A stretch of 64,000 nt of DNA from Serilophus lunatus (GCA_013399895.1 VXBA01001826.1:3326236-3390235); one strand, 5' to 3'. Positions 47,385-58,670 are shown, counted from the stretch's first letter. Translations and numbers: made by a program. The notes: generated by a model from the letters alone, not told the origin.

Positions 47385-47840
47385 CTCAGAATCCTGGTAT
47401 TGTTAAGGCTGGAAAAGACCTCTCAGATCCTCAACCCCAGCACCACCAATGTGTTTACCCCTACAGCACATCCTCAAGTGCCACATCCACCTGCTTTGAG
47501 AAAACTTCCAGGGATGGGGACTCCACCACTGCCCTGGGCAGCTGTGCCACTGCTTTAAAAGCCTTTCCATAAAATAATTTTCCCCAATATCCAATCTAAA
47601 CCTCTCCTGTTGAAACTTGAGGCTGTTCCCTCTCATCCTGTCCCTTGTTCTCTGGGAGAAAAGCCTGATTCTCCCCGGTTTCCCCATCCTGTCAGGGAGT
47701 TGGAGAGAATTCCAGGTCCCCCCCTGAGCATCCTTTTCTCCAGGATGAGCCCCCACAGCTCCCTGAGCCCCTCCTGGTGCTCCAGCCCCTTCCCCAGCTC
47801 TGTTCTCTGGACTCTCCCTCTCTGGACTCTCCCTCAGTGC
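47385..47840 (-). mobile_element. CR1 LINE fragment, 3' end and ORF2 end (type 2)
   Basis: Plus-strand order: ctcagaatcctggtattgtt, aaggctggaaaagacctctc, gggatggggactccaccact, cttgaggctgttccctctca, ctgtcagggagttggagaga and catccttttctccaggatga. Near 47800-47835 the 15-mer ctctggactctccct is tandemly doubled. The frame is broken. Confidence 0.92.
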
Positions 47841-49319
47841 AGCATTTTTGACTGTCCAGTAAAACCTCTTGTTTTTTATTCTCAGCCTCTGAGAAGCCCT
47901 GGAAACACTCTCAAATATCCCATAAAATAACCTTTTCCACAGTATCCCTTTGGACTGCTCTCTAGGTCCCCCTTTATGCAATTTCAGATACTTGGAGAGC
48001 TTTACATGCTACATTGCCCTCATAAATAGAGTTCTCCTAAAGCACAGCTTTAAGCAGCACGTACATCAGTGTCTAGAATTATGCTAAGCACTGCTCATCT
48101 AAATTATTATATTAACTGGAAAGGGGGAGCACACACAATTTAACAGGGGACAAAGAGCAACAAATCTAAGAGAAAAAAATCGGTATTTTACGAAGAGAAG
48201 AAAGCCAGGAAACCAGTGACTATAAAAGCTTTGCTGGAATTAAAGAACCTTTTATTGTGGGAATTTAAAAGCTTTTTCTGTTCAGGGTACACATTACAGA
48301 AGGCAGTGTAGGGATCTGTTGGGGACAAGTGTGTTGGCAGGTGCTCAGGCACCAGGGCAGAGAGTAAAATGTGGTTTTTACTGAAAGCAGGTTTTGGTAG
48401 ACATCAAAACTGTGTCATACATCAGCAGTACAATGCCTGGCTCCCTCCTGCCTGGGGAAAAGGCATGATCGCCAACAGGATCTCCTGGATCACAGATTTC
48501 TCCTTCCCCACCCAGCCCAGGGTGGGCACAATTAAGGATTTTGGCCTGGGTTCACTCTGACCCTCTGAGGCTGCACTTCAGCTGAGATCAAAGCTGCACA
48601 CCCAGTGCAGCCAGTGCTGTGTAAAAGAAGTCCCACTAACCCCCCTCACCCGGTCAGGGCACAGAAATGACATTAATCATGTTTATCTGCAAAGAGTTAA
48701 TGATTCCAGTGCTTGCTAATTCAGCAGGGGAGAGGTTTTCTGTGATCAAAGCAAAGCAAGTGGGAATCAGGAATCCTGGGTCTGGCTCCCCCTTTAGCTC
48801 CTTCTATTGCACTGGGAAATGGTATTTAACTATCTAAGAACTTTTCTGTGTCATCTGGAAACAGAAATATATGTGAAAATCAGTGTATACATATATACAA
48901 ACACAAATGCAGGACCGTGTGTATGTACATTGTGTTTATAAGCATATTTTACACCGTGTCGTGAGTCAAGGAATGAACACTTTTAAAGTGTTTTCAGCTC
49001 TGTTGTTGACAGCAGCTGAAGCAATGCAAAACATTATTCACCATTTTAGAGCTCCTTCTGCAGTGCATGCGAAGAACTCTTCAATGAAAACAGTAACACA
49101 TTTTTGGGGAGTGAGAAAACTTCACTTACTTGATGGGTTTGCTTTGAATATAAAGAAGACTGGTAAAGGAAATGTTTTCTTATTACTGTAGATCATGTTG
49201 GCTGAGAGCTCAGCAGCAGTGCAAAGTAATAGGAATACCTAATATATACATAACACTCCTTTAGACCCAAAGTAGACTTGAGGAAAGAGACCTCATGTCC
49301 CTGCAAAGACTGTGAGAAG
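47841..49319. other. Unique DNA, no gene recognised
   Basis: AT-rich unique DNA. The segment 48655-48725 (gacattaatcatgtttatct, gcaaagagttaatgattcca) is motif-like, but no gene is seen. Confidence 0.38.
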
Positions 49320-49560
49320 ACAATACTTACTCCTAAAGTCTTGGTTTCTTACGGTATTGATTATATTGCAGCGATAAAATATAAATTGGGTATATTCGGC
49401 AACGACAGCTTTACTGCCTTATTGTGCTGATCATTGCAGAAAGCATAAATTGGGTCATAATTCTGAGGAGTCATCAGAAATCCATGTGCAACTCCAAGTT
49501 ATTCGTCTGAAATAGTGCTTATGGAATGTCCAGGAGAAGATCAATAGATAAGGGATGTAT
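49320..49560. other. Candidate conserved noncoding element
   Basis: Repeat-free AT-rich sequence that keeps five isolated CpGs (ttacggtattg, gcagcgataa, tattcggcaacgacagc, ttattcgtctg) and homeodomain- and GATA-like words (tattgattatattgc, gctgatcattgc). The phrase aaattgggt occurs twice about 67 bases apart. Conservation is not tested. Confidence 0.33.
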
Positions 49561-49685
49561 GTGGGTGGAGGGCTCTGATCACACACAGGCACACTAGGAT
49601 TATCCCATTGCACTACTGCACAGATGGTTCACCCACAACCCAAATCATCTTCCTGGTCTTCCCTGCTCCTAGAGAGGTTTAACAC

Positions 49686-50053
49686 CTCTCCCATGAGGAA
49701 TGGCTGAGAGGATTGGGATTGTTGAGCCTGGAGAAGAGAAGGCTCCAAGTGACCTCATTCAGTATCTGAAGGGAACCTGTGAGAAAGATGGAAAGGGCCT
49801 GGTGTGACAGGACAAGGGGGAATGGCTTCCCACTGACAGGGAGGAGGTTTAGATGGGATATTCAGGAGAAATCCTTCCCTGGGAGGGTGGGGAGGCCCTG
49901 GCACAGGTTGCCCAGAGAAGCTGTGGCTGCCCCATCCCTGGCAGGTTGGAGCAACCTGGGATGGTGGAGGGTGTCCCTGCCCATGGCAAGGGGTGGAAAT
50001 AAATAATCTTTAATGTTCATTCCAATCCAAACCAGTGTGTGATTCTATGACTG
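49686..50053 (+). mobile_element. CR1 LINE fragment, ORF2 end to tail (type 1)
   Basis: It opens cctctcccatgaggaatggc, continues gagcctggagaagagaaggc, gtgacaggacaagggggaat, ggaggtttagatgggatatt, gaagctgtggctgccccatc and ends attccaatccaaaccagtgt with a gtgattctatgac tail. The whole 3' region is present, with a small deletion before gcaggttggagcaac. Confidence 0.93.
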
Positions 50054-51412
50054 ATAAGCAATGGGGAGGGCGGGAGCACAACAGCACAGTGCTGCTTACA
50101 GTGGTGAGTAATCAGAATAATCAGTATTTTATTCTGATAAAATATCAGAATTTGATAAAATTGTGACTGATAAGCTGAAGAGACTGTGGAGAGCAGAGGC
50201 TCAAAGCCTGTCAAAGAGCACTGTCAGCTTCCACTGTCCTGTGGACACCAGCAGCTCCATCCAGGAATGACTCCTGGGCATGTGCCTCTGGAATTCCCCT
50301 GGATCCCACCTGAAAAATCCATGCTAGAAAGGAAAAGCCATCCTGATATTATCAATACTGGACCCATACAACCCTCTCATTCCCAGGAGCAGCTCTGAAG
50401 GCTGTGTTTTGTCCAGCTCTTAAATACTAAGCAAACTCCAGCCCATGTCCTCCATGGACATGTCTGTGCTTTCCAAAGCTCTGTCCTAGCCCTGCTCCCA
50501 GTCAGCTCAGAGCTCTTCTTTGCACCTTTCACAGTCTGCCCAGCTGAGATGCTCTGTCATAAGGCCAAACTAAAACCATGTCCCAGCTGAGCCCAGCCTG
50601 TTTTAGTTTTCAAGAAATCACAGTTGGTTTTGAGAACACAACAATCATTTGGTCACTTTAAGTCTCAAAAATAATGTAATGGTGTCCAGCTGCACATACC
50701 ATAAATCTAGTAAAGTCAAAGCTACCACAAGATCAGTCAAGTGCTTCTCAATTTAAATGGAGCAGGTAGTCTTCTGTCTTCCATTGTATTTATCAATTAA
50801 CCTTTAGCAAGCACCAAGCTTTCCCTAGATCTGGTGTTCCTGCTGGCATCTGGAGGAAAAGATACAAATTGTACAGATTTCTCTTTTTTGAGGAGAATAT
50901 TTTTAATAACCAAAATGTTTCTGCACTTGGAATAATGAGAGTGACTTTTCTCTTTCAAATGCTAAATTATTTCAAGCTGAGCTGTTGGAAACCATTAATA
51001 ATTCAAGGAACTCTGCTTTCAGTAAGAACAACATCTGTTGGAAGGTGTTAAGGCACAGGAATAACCTGACTTTCAAAGTTATTTTACCTTTTTTTTAATT
51101 CCTTTTTGTGCAAAAAAAAGAGGATGCTTTGGTAAATTATGGGAAGAAGCTGCTAATACGCCACTTGCAAAACAAGGAGGGCTGCAGGGCCAGGGGCACC
51201 AGCTCTGGCCTGCCTTGTTCTCCTTCCCCAGAACATCAACTGCTCAGGGCTGTGCCTTTCAGTCTCTCCTGATCTGGAGACCCTTAAGCGTTGTCAGGGC
51301 ACCTTCAGATCCCACTGAGTATTTTGATCGGCCCTTTTGGCAATAGGCTGCATTTCCCAAGTCCTTTTCCCTGTCTCTTTGAAGTTGTTCACAGATCACT
51401 AGCAGACCATAA
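50054..51412. other. Unique DNA with a short perfect inverted repeat
   Basis: At 50131-50151 the arms attctgata and tatcagaat surround a 3-base loop; further atcagaat and ctgataa words lie around it. The remainder is unremarkable unique sequence. Confidence 0.42.
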
Positions 51413-51654
51413 TAATCACAGAATGGTTAAGGTGTGAAAAGACCTCTGAGGTCATCAGGCCCAAGCATCAACCCAGCACCACCAAACCATGTCCCCAAGT
51501 GCCACATACACATGGTTTCTGAACAATTCCAGGGATGGTGATTCCACCACTTCCCTGGGAAGCCTGTTCCAATGTTTTACAACCCGTTCTGTTAAAAAAA
51601 AATCCTAATATCCATTCTAAACTTCCCCTGGTGTGACTTGAAGCCATTTCCTCA
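51413..51654 (-). mobile_element. CR1 LINE fragment, 3' end (type 2)
   Basis: The inverted tail aatcacagaatggttaaggt is followed by gaaaagacctctgaggtcat, accatgtccccaagtgccac and gggatggtgattccaccact. It stops in the gaagccatttcctcagaatg region. Confidence 0.92.
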
Positions 51655-52108
51655 GAATGAAAGAAAGAAATTCCTCAATTATTTTAGTCAATGTAGAATG
51701 AGAGAGAGGAAAATCATGGATGGACCTCTGGAGGGCAGCTCATCCATGGATCTCACTTCGGAGGTTCCATTCTCTCTCTCTCTCCACTGACACTTAGAAG
51801 AATTTCGATAAGTGAAGAAGATCTAAAAATTAGTTTTTGAGGGATAAAGCTGAGCAACATTTTGTCCTCCTTCCAGAAATGAGTTAAATAAACCAATGCA
51901 CTTAAAAGATTAGCAACATTTAGAAGCCAGATCCACATGCAATGTGGCATTTCAAGATCTCCACATGTTTAGAGATGGGAATTTGAGTCAGTTTATTGAC
52001 AAAGCTGCTTTTCCAATGCTCAGTCCTCATCCAGATTTAGAATTCCATCTCTCTGCAAATTTCAGCTGTGGAATTAGGCATGGTGCTTATGTCCATCCAG
52101 ATCCTTTC
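51655..52108. other. Unique DNA with short CT repeat
   Basis: A (TC)7 run lies at 51771-51784. Nothing else is recognised. Confidence 0.42.
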
Positions 52109-52339
52109 TCATCCTCCTGAAGAATTCCTATGGCAGTCCAGCTGATGTAGGAGCAGTCCTATTAACTGAACTCCTGCATCATTTTCACGTGGCTTATACA
52201 GAGATGTTGCAGTCGAGGTATCAGCCTCCCAGAACAGTGCTGTGACGTTAAATCCATCATTATTCCCCATCAAATATTCCTCCCTGTTTTCATAACTTTC
52301 TATGCAATTTATTCCTTGAATTTTCAGCTCTTGGAAAAA
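52109..52339 (-). CDS. Candidate terminal exon, protein not recognised
   Basis: On the minus strand a good acceptor (attcccctcccatatgcag) precedes 76 codons and a TGA. The peptide is rich in Asn, Asp, Glu and aromatic residues, with segments such as INCIESYENREEYLMGNN and NVTALFWEADTST, and looks more protein-like than other chance frames here. Three CpGs survive in this AT-rich stretch. I do not recognise a family. It may instead be conserved noncoding DNA: the plus strand has tgacgtta and a CACGTG E-box. No second exon was found. Confidence 0.3.
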   Translation of the reverse strand, partial: FFQELKIQGINCIESYENREEYLMGNNDGFNVTALFWEADTSTATSLYKPRENDAGVQLIGLLLHQLDCHRNSSGG

Positions 52340-52508
52340 CTGCATATGGGAGGGGAATATTTGTTTTACAGAAGTGAGTTAAGAGAATCAAGAATGCAAA
52401 AGAAAGTTTTCCTTAGATGATCTGTCACCAAGCATCAGGAAAGACATCCCTGACCCACTGTCCTGCTCAGCATCCTAGAGAACCAGTCTTGTTTTAAAAC
52501 ATGTGGGG

Positions 52509-53020
52509 TCACACCTCAATCCTGGGATGAGTTTTGAGCCCATCACAAGAAAGGCATTGAGAGGTTGGAGTGTGTCCAAGGAAGGGAACAGAGCTGGTGA
52601 AGGATCTGCAGCAGCAGGAGCAGCTGAGGGAGCTGGAGGGGGCTCAGCCTGGAGAAAAGGAGCTCAGGGGGCACCTTGTGGCTTGTCCAACTCCCTGACA
52701 GGAGGGTGGTGCTGTGGGGTGGGTCGGATTCTGCTCCCAGGGAACAAGGGTCAGGATGAGAGGAAACTGCCTCAAGACGCACCAGAGGAAGTTCAGGGCG
52801 GATGTTGGGGAAAATTTCTTCACTGAAAGGATGGTCAGGCCCTGGCACAGGCTGCCCAGGGCAATTGTGGAGTCTCCATCCCTGGAAGTGTTCAATAAAT
52901 GTGTGAATATGAGACCTGAGGACACGGGTTAGTGGTGAATGAGGTGGTGGCTCCAGGGTGAGGATTGGACTTGGGAATCTTAAAGGGTTTTTCCAATTTA
53001 AACAACTCTGTGACTCTATT
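52509..53020 (+). mobile_element. CR1 LINE fragment, ORF2 end to 3' end (type 2)
   Basis: Order: gaggttggagtgtgtccaag, gctcagcctggagaaaagga, ccaactccctgacaggaggg, caagggtcaggatgagagga, ctgcccagggcaattgtgga and gggtttttccaatttaaaca, ending in ctctgtgactctat. About 510 bases. It is followed at once by another CR1 of a different type. Confidence 0.93.
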
Positions 53021-53285
53021 TACAAGAGAGGACAAGGAGGAATGCCTGCAACCTGACAAAGAGGAGGTTTAGATTAGAGATTAGGATGAAATTGTTTGCT
53101 GTGAGGGTGGGGAGGCCCTGGCACAGGTTGCCCATGGAAGCTGTGGATGTCCCATTCCTGGAAGTGTCCAAGGCCAGGTTGGAGCAACTTGGGATAGTGG
53201 AAGGTGTCCCTGCCCATGGCAGGGGGTGGAATGAGATGAGCTTTAAGGTCCCTTCCAACCCAAACCACTCTGTGTTTCTACAATT
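53021..53285 (+). mobile_element. CR1 LINE fragment, 3' end (type 1)
   Basis: It begins gagaggacaaggaggaatgc directly at the 3' tail of the previous CR1, then gaggaggtttagattagaga, gtgagggtggggaggccctg, ggtgtccctgcccatggcag and cccttccaacccaaaccact. The two copies form a same-strand pair. Confidence 0.93.
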
Positions 53286-53921
53286 TACAAATAATTTTGT
53301 CCCTTCCCAGGAAAATTTACATTTCTCTTATATCATTGCTGTTTTACTGGAAACAAATGTTCCAGATTTGCATGCTGTTTGTATTTGACTCTCTCCTAAA
53401 GTCAAAAATGATGTTTTTTTGTCAAGGCAAAGTGAATTTAAAGGCTAACCCAAGTTCAAGCTTCAGCAGCCTCCAAATTTGGAGCTGGAATTTGACTTGA
53501 AGGGCTTGGATCTGAGCATGGAATAAAGGCTTGCACTATGATGGTTTGACAGCAACATTACACAGCTCATGTTGTTCATTGAACTTCATTAATTTAAGCT
53601 TAACTTTTAAGAAGCTACTGAAAGAAGAGTTGTTGTAGAGGTCATTCCTATGTTAAACTTGTCAATATAAAGGCCTCCAGTGAGATGAGATCTGAAGGAC
53701 TTGTTAAAATAGAACATTGAGTGAGCAGTGTATGACAGCCATCACATATTCCACACTTTTCCCTTTTCCCTTTCTATACAATCCTCAATCGTGATAAATA
53801 TTGATAACATTGGGGACAGATCTTTTATGCACTGTGAATAATTTCATGTGTTTTATAACGACTCATTCTGATACTCCTGGAGCTTCTGATTAAGAAGGTT
53901 GTTCATTGCTTGTGACACTTG
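53286..53921. other. Unique DNA, possibly conserved in part
   Basis: Repeat-free and AT-rich. The part 53770-53900 (cctcaatcgtgataaatatt, ttttataacgactcattctg) keeps CpGs and has a motif-like character. No gene is recognised. Confidence 0.3.
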
Positions 53922-54050
53922 ATTAAGGGTGACTTGGCTGTTTTGTCTTGGGAATGACAGGGGATACTTGGAGTCTATTTTGTACCTGCTCACCCAATTG
54001 AGAATAAAGCAGGAAGAATTACCTTACCAAAAAAAAAAAAAATTAAGGGT
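53922..54050 (+). mobile_element. Short poly(A) retrocopy with target-site duplication
   Basis: A 9-base direct repeat, attaagggt, flanks the insert (53922-53930 and 54042-54050). Between them lie 98 bases of unknown sequence containing AATAAA at 54003-54008 and, 20 bases later, a run of 13 A (54029-54041). This is the layout of a reverse-transcribed polyadenylated RNA. The source transcript is not recognised (cttggctgttttgtcttggg, ctattttgtacctgctcacc). CR1 normally leaves neither poly(A) nor such duplications. Confidence 0.6.
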
Positions 54051-55499
54051 CAAAGCACCTCAAAACATGGGATTTCTTGTGGATGAGAGGCTGCAAAGGT
54101 ATAACCTTTAACAAAAGTAATAGATGATAGACTTATTCCTTATCATGTTCCTTCCAACATGGACTCTATTGATGTAAATTGTGGGGTAGGGTTGGGAAAT
54201 CAGTTTGGAAACGGCTGAAATGTGCCCTCTGCTTGTGATATAAACACCCCTAAAGCATATGTGGGCTCTCATGGGAGAGAAATCCACTGACTGACATTGA
54301 GCCAACATTGAAGTCCTTCTCCACCAGACATCTGGAAGGGTGAAAGATTGGCTTTTGTTTAACAGAACATATTTGTGCAACAAAACAAGTCAAGAGAAGA
54401 ATTTCCCTGTGTTCTCCCTCCTATCTGACTGTGTCTAAACTCCATCTTCTCATTTTATAATCTCCTATATTTAAAGCCTTAAAGTTTTATGTTGGATTTA
54501 AGAACAGCCTTGTTTATCATGCATTGCACTTCCTTACCTATTTCCCTTCTCTTTCCCTCTCCTTTTCTAGGACTCTGGAACAATAACCATGTCAAGAAGA
54601 AGTTATCCAATGAAAGCAGACCCTTCTGCAGGACAAACATTGATTTTCCTGACACAGTTTGGAACCCGTTGGCATTTTCTGTTGCAGTGTTACATCACCC
54701 TTTCTGTCATGTGAGCTGCCTTGGACTGTATTTTAAGAAGTTCTGTCCTGAGAGCATGTGGACTGTGGGGTGAATTCCAAAGCAAAAGTGGCTGAGACAG
54801 AGGGGAATTATCTCCTTTCATTATGCTGGCTCAGACAGAGAAAGAAGGCAAAGATTAATGCCATTAAAACATAAGCAACTGGTACTTAAATGTAACATGA
54901 CAGATTTACTCTGGGCACATTCTAAACTGTGGAGTTTTAACAGCGATAATAAAGCATTAAGAGAGACATTGAAGCTTGAAGGAACAGCAGAGAAACAGTT
55001 GTGTGGTGGGAACAGGGATGAATCCCATTCCCTTTGCAGCCTGTATGGAAATGGCCTAATGTGAGAAGGAGCCATTTATTCCCTGGGCTACTTCTTACAA
55101 CCACTCCAACTGCTGAGCAATTTCAAACCTTTGCATTTTTATAAGTGTCCATTTTTTACATTTGATGAAAGTAACCCTTTGGCATTGGTTAAATTATAAA
55201 TAGGGAAAACAGGGCTGAAACACTGCCAGCATACCAATAGAGCAGCTGTGAGGCACCAGCAGCACAGCTCTGAAATACACACCAGTTTGTATTAGGAGTT
55301 AGAATTATGAGTTCTAAATACATGTCAGTTTATCTTATGAGTTATTACACACAGGTGCTTTCATGAGGGAATTTTAAACCAGCAGTTCTGGCATGGTGGG
55401 AAAACCTGGCAAGCCTGTGAGGTGCAGTGATGATAGAGGGGTGTGCAGAAGGGGACAGGGGGACTTGCAGGAGCAGGAGACACATCCCTGAGCTGAGCT
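54051..55499. other. Unique DNA, no gene recognised
   Basis: No repeats or convincing exons. Frames below 100 codons only. Confidence 0.42.
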
Positions 55500-55687
55500 G
55501 TGTGCACAGGCTTAGATTGGATATTAGGAAGAAATCCTTCCCTGAGAGGGTGGGGAGGCCCTGGCACAGGGAGCCCAGAGAAGCTGTGGCTGCCCCATCT
55601 CTGGAAGTGTCCAAGGCCAGGTTGGAGAAATCTGGGATGGTGGAAGGTGTCCCTTCCAACCCAACTCATTCCATGATTCTGTGATAT
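55500..55687 (+). mobile_element. CR1 LINE fragment with internal deletion (type 1)
   Basis: Landmarks are cttagattggatattaggaa, gaagctgtggctgccccatc and gatggtggaaggtgtccctt, then directly ccaacccaactcattccatg. About 49 bases between the two tccc words of other copies (gtgtccc and aggtccc) are missing, consistent with deletion between short direct repeats. Confidence 0.92.
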
Positions 55688-57178
55688 TTGTGGAGAAATC
55701 CAGACATGATAGAAGCTTGAAGCTGCAAAGTCAGCTCACCTTTCACTGTTGAGTTCTACATGGACAGATATTTTCCAGAGAGATACACACAGTAAAGGCA
55801 GAATTTAATCCAATTTTATGAGCCCAGAAATGACAGGAGAAAATTCAGATACTTTAAAAACTTTCAGCATGTAACAGTGAGGAAGCAAGATAAGCACCTT
55901 TGACTAAGCCCTCTCTTGGTATCATTTTTGCACTTACTACAGGAGGTGAGCAGCTCTGGAACATATTAAAACTCAGATTTTTTTAATACACATACTACAG
56001 CAAATAAAACCTTCAACCTGTAATTTTAATTTTTGATAACTTCCAAAAAGGTGGTCTCAGAATGGCTCAGTAACTTCAAAGAGCAGGTGCTTTAAGAATT
56101 GACAAATATATAACAAAATAAAGATTTTCTTCATTTTTAAGACTTTCCCAGAAATGTGCTAAAGTACAAGGAACAAGCTGCCAGTGCTGAGTCTGCATGG
56201 CCTAACCTGGGATCACTCCATCATTTGTCCCCAGGGCAATCCTGCTGCTCTGCTGAGGGCTCCTCTGTCCTCCCAGGGACCCCTTGGATGAGGAGTTCTT
56301 TAGGCTGGGACTGCAAGACCTGCTTTGGTTGTGGCACTAACCACTTCTAGGTGGTTATGGAAGTGGCACCAACCCCTTCCAGCTGGCCAGTCCCACTTGG
56401 GTGGGCAACTTTTGCTGGAATACTTGTGGCCAGCAGCAAAGGTCATGGGACAGCCTGGGCTTCCAGGGAGCAAAGGCCTTCCCAAGGGCCAGATGTTCCC
56501 ATGCCAGGCATGTTCCTCCTTTTCCTTGTGCTGGCACAAGAAGTTCAGGTGTCCCACCACATTCACAGGGGGGCATCACTGTTGGATAAGCCCAAGCAGA
56601 GACATGACGGAGCTCACCAGCATTTTGGGGTTCCTGCTCCACTTCTAAAGGGAGGTTCTGCTGCTCCACAGCCTTGTCCAAGAGCAAACAGCAGCTTCTG
56701 CTCCTGGAAAGGTTCTGCCAGCCTGTGTGAGAAGCTGGAGTTTATCATGTGCCTCCAAGGATGCATTTGCTTTAATTTAGGCTCTGTGCGTGCTCCTTTC
56801 TGTTATTTGGCAACACCCAAAGAGTTGTTACATTCATTACTCTGATTCATAAATGTAAATCAAAGGCAGACAAATGGCCCAGGGGGCACTGCTGGCCTCA
56901 GCCTGGCTGACAAGGACTTGGGGTTTAGTTATCAACTTCTCTGCATTTTGGCCAGTTAAACCAGTTGGAGCTTGCTCTCTACCCGGGCTGTGTGTGCACA
57001 GTACTCCTTGTCAGTCCCTCTGCCCCCGTGTGGGGGCCAACAGAAGAACAGGAACATCCAAGACCTTGGGTGCTGAAACCCTCTGATAAACCTTTGCCTG
57101 GATTGTCTTTGCACCTTGTTTTGTTTGCTCCCAGTCTCCAAGGAGGATCCCTCGTGCAGCTCCCACTGGGGGTGCTCA
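55688..57178. other. Unique DNA, no gene recognised
   Basis: AT-rich to about 56140, then GC-richer to 57178. Frames at 56300-56850 lie on both strands over the same bases, without domains. No repeats recognised. Confidence 0.42.
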
Positions 57179-57535
57179 CCTGGAGAAGAGAAGGCTCCAG
57201 GGAGACCTTAGAGCCCCTTCCAGAGCCCAAAGGGGCTCCAAGGGAGCTGGAGAGGGACCTCAGACCAGAGCCTGGACTGACAGTATGAAGGGAATGGCTT
57301 TTCATTGCCAGAAGGTTAGATGGGATATTGGGAAGAAATTCTTCCCTGTGAGGGTGGGGAGGCCTCTGGTTGCCCAGAGAAGCTGTGGCTGCCCCATCCC
57401 TGGAAGTGTCTGAGTCCAGGTTGGAGCAACCTGGGATAGTGGAAGGTGTCCCTGCCCATGGCAGGGAGCTGGAATGAGATGGGCTTTAAATTTCTTCCAA
57501 GTCGATGCACTCTGGGATTCTTTGATTCTATGAAC
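57179..57535 (+). mobile_element. CR1 LINE fragment, ORF2 end to tail (type 1)
   Basis: Order: cctggagaagagaaggctcc, agggagctggagagggacct, gaaggttagatgggatattg, gaagctgtggctgccccatc, ggtgtccctgcccatggcag and a decayed end (ttcttccaagtcgatgcact) with ctgggattctttgattctat tail. Confidence 0.93.
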
Positions 57536-58496
57536 CCTTCTGGTCTTCCTTTTGTTTTCCAAACAGTTTTTCACACTGTCCTTTCCCTCTCCCACTGCCA
57601 GAGTGTCCTTTCAGAGCCATGGCTGTGTCTTGCTCTGGGCTCTTGCTGCTGCGTGCGCTGTAGAATCCAATATAAATCAAGAGCCATAAAAATAACATCA
57701 TTAACTGAAATGCAGAATAATTATAATTATACTTTTGAATAGGGGTGTTTCTGTGAAAGTCAAGTCTGGCTGCAGTACCAGAAGTAGCCAAATTCACAGC
57801 TGATATCATTCTGTTGGAGACAAGGTTTCTCCGTTGGCTCACTTGGCCCCGTGAATCCAACTTCCATGGGAATTTTGGTAATCAGTTAAAAATCTTCAAA
57901 AAATCTTAAAAAAAATTTTGCATACAAAGTGCAAAAGCCAGGAAAAAAGAGGGTTTATAGAGGTCTGAAAAGTAGGGAAACAAATTCTGCCAGATTATTT
58001 GTCCTGTGAAACCTGAGGAAAACCCTTGCAGATCCAGGAGAGAATCAGGAAGGAAAAGCAGCTTAATGTGAGGGATGAGTGGCTTTTTAAGGCATTTTAA
58101 AATTCCTTCATGTTCTTTGCGTGCTGTGCCAGCCTCAGGGCTGTGCAGAGCATGGGAGTCCAAATTCACCGGGGATTTCAGCATCTTCAGACTTGGCTTC
58201 ATTCCAAATCACAGCTGAACAAGAAGTCTTTGAAATTATCTGCTGTGACAAGGGCACATCCTTGTTGTTTGTTCCCATTTTGCTCAGTAGGAGCCGTGAT
58301 TTTTTGCTGGGAATGGTGAAAGACTTCCCATGTGCTTTCTTCTGGATGTGGAATGCTGGACCAGGGGCATCTTGCTGGGAGAAGGTGCTGGACAGGCAGG
58401 GAGAGAAAAATTGGAGTGATCCTGCAGGTTGCAGCACTGAGGAATCTCACAAAGACCATGAGGTTTGTCTGGCTCAGGGAGCAGATGGGACATTCC
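57536..58496. other. Unique DNA, candidate conserved block at 57650-57860
   Basis: The block at 57650-57860 is repeat-free with motif-like words (gctgcgtgcgctgtagaatc, caagagccataaaaataaca, gcagaataattataattata) and several surviving CpGs. The rest is ordinary. No gene is recognised. Confidence 0.3.
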
Positions 58497-58670
58497 CATA
58501 GGGTTGGAACAGGCTCCCCAGTGCAGTGGTCACTGCCAAAGCTCCGGAAGTGTTTGGACAACGTTCAGGGACAGGATGGGATTGTTGGGGTGTCTGTGCA
58601 GGGCCGGGAGCTGGATTTGATGATCCTTGTGGGTCCCTTCCCACTCAGGATATTCTGTGGTTCTGTGAAC
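58497..58670 (+). mobile_element. CR1 LINE fragment, 3' end (type 3)
   Basis: The text ggttggaacaggctccccag, aagtgtttggacaacgttca, gggattgttggggtgtctgt and ctcaggatattctgtggttc is the type-3 3' end shared with 5300-5569 and, inverted, 15848-16137. Confidence 0.92.
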
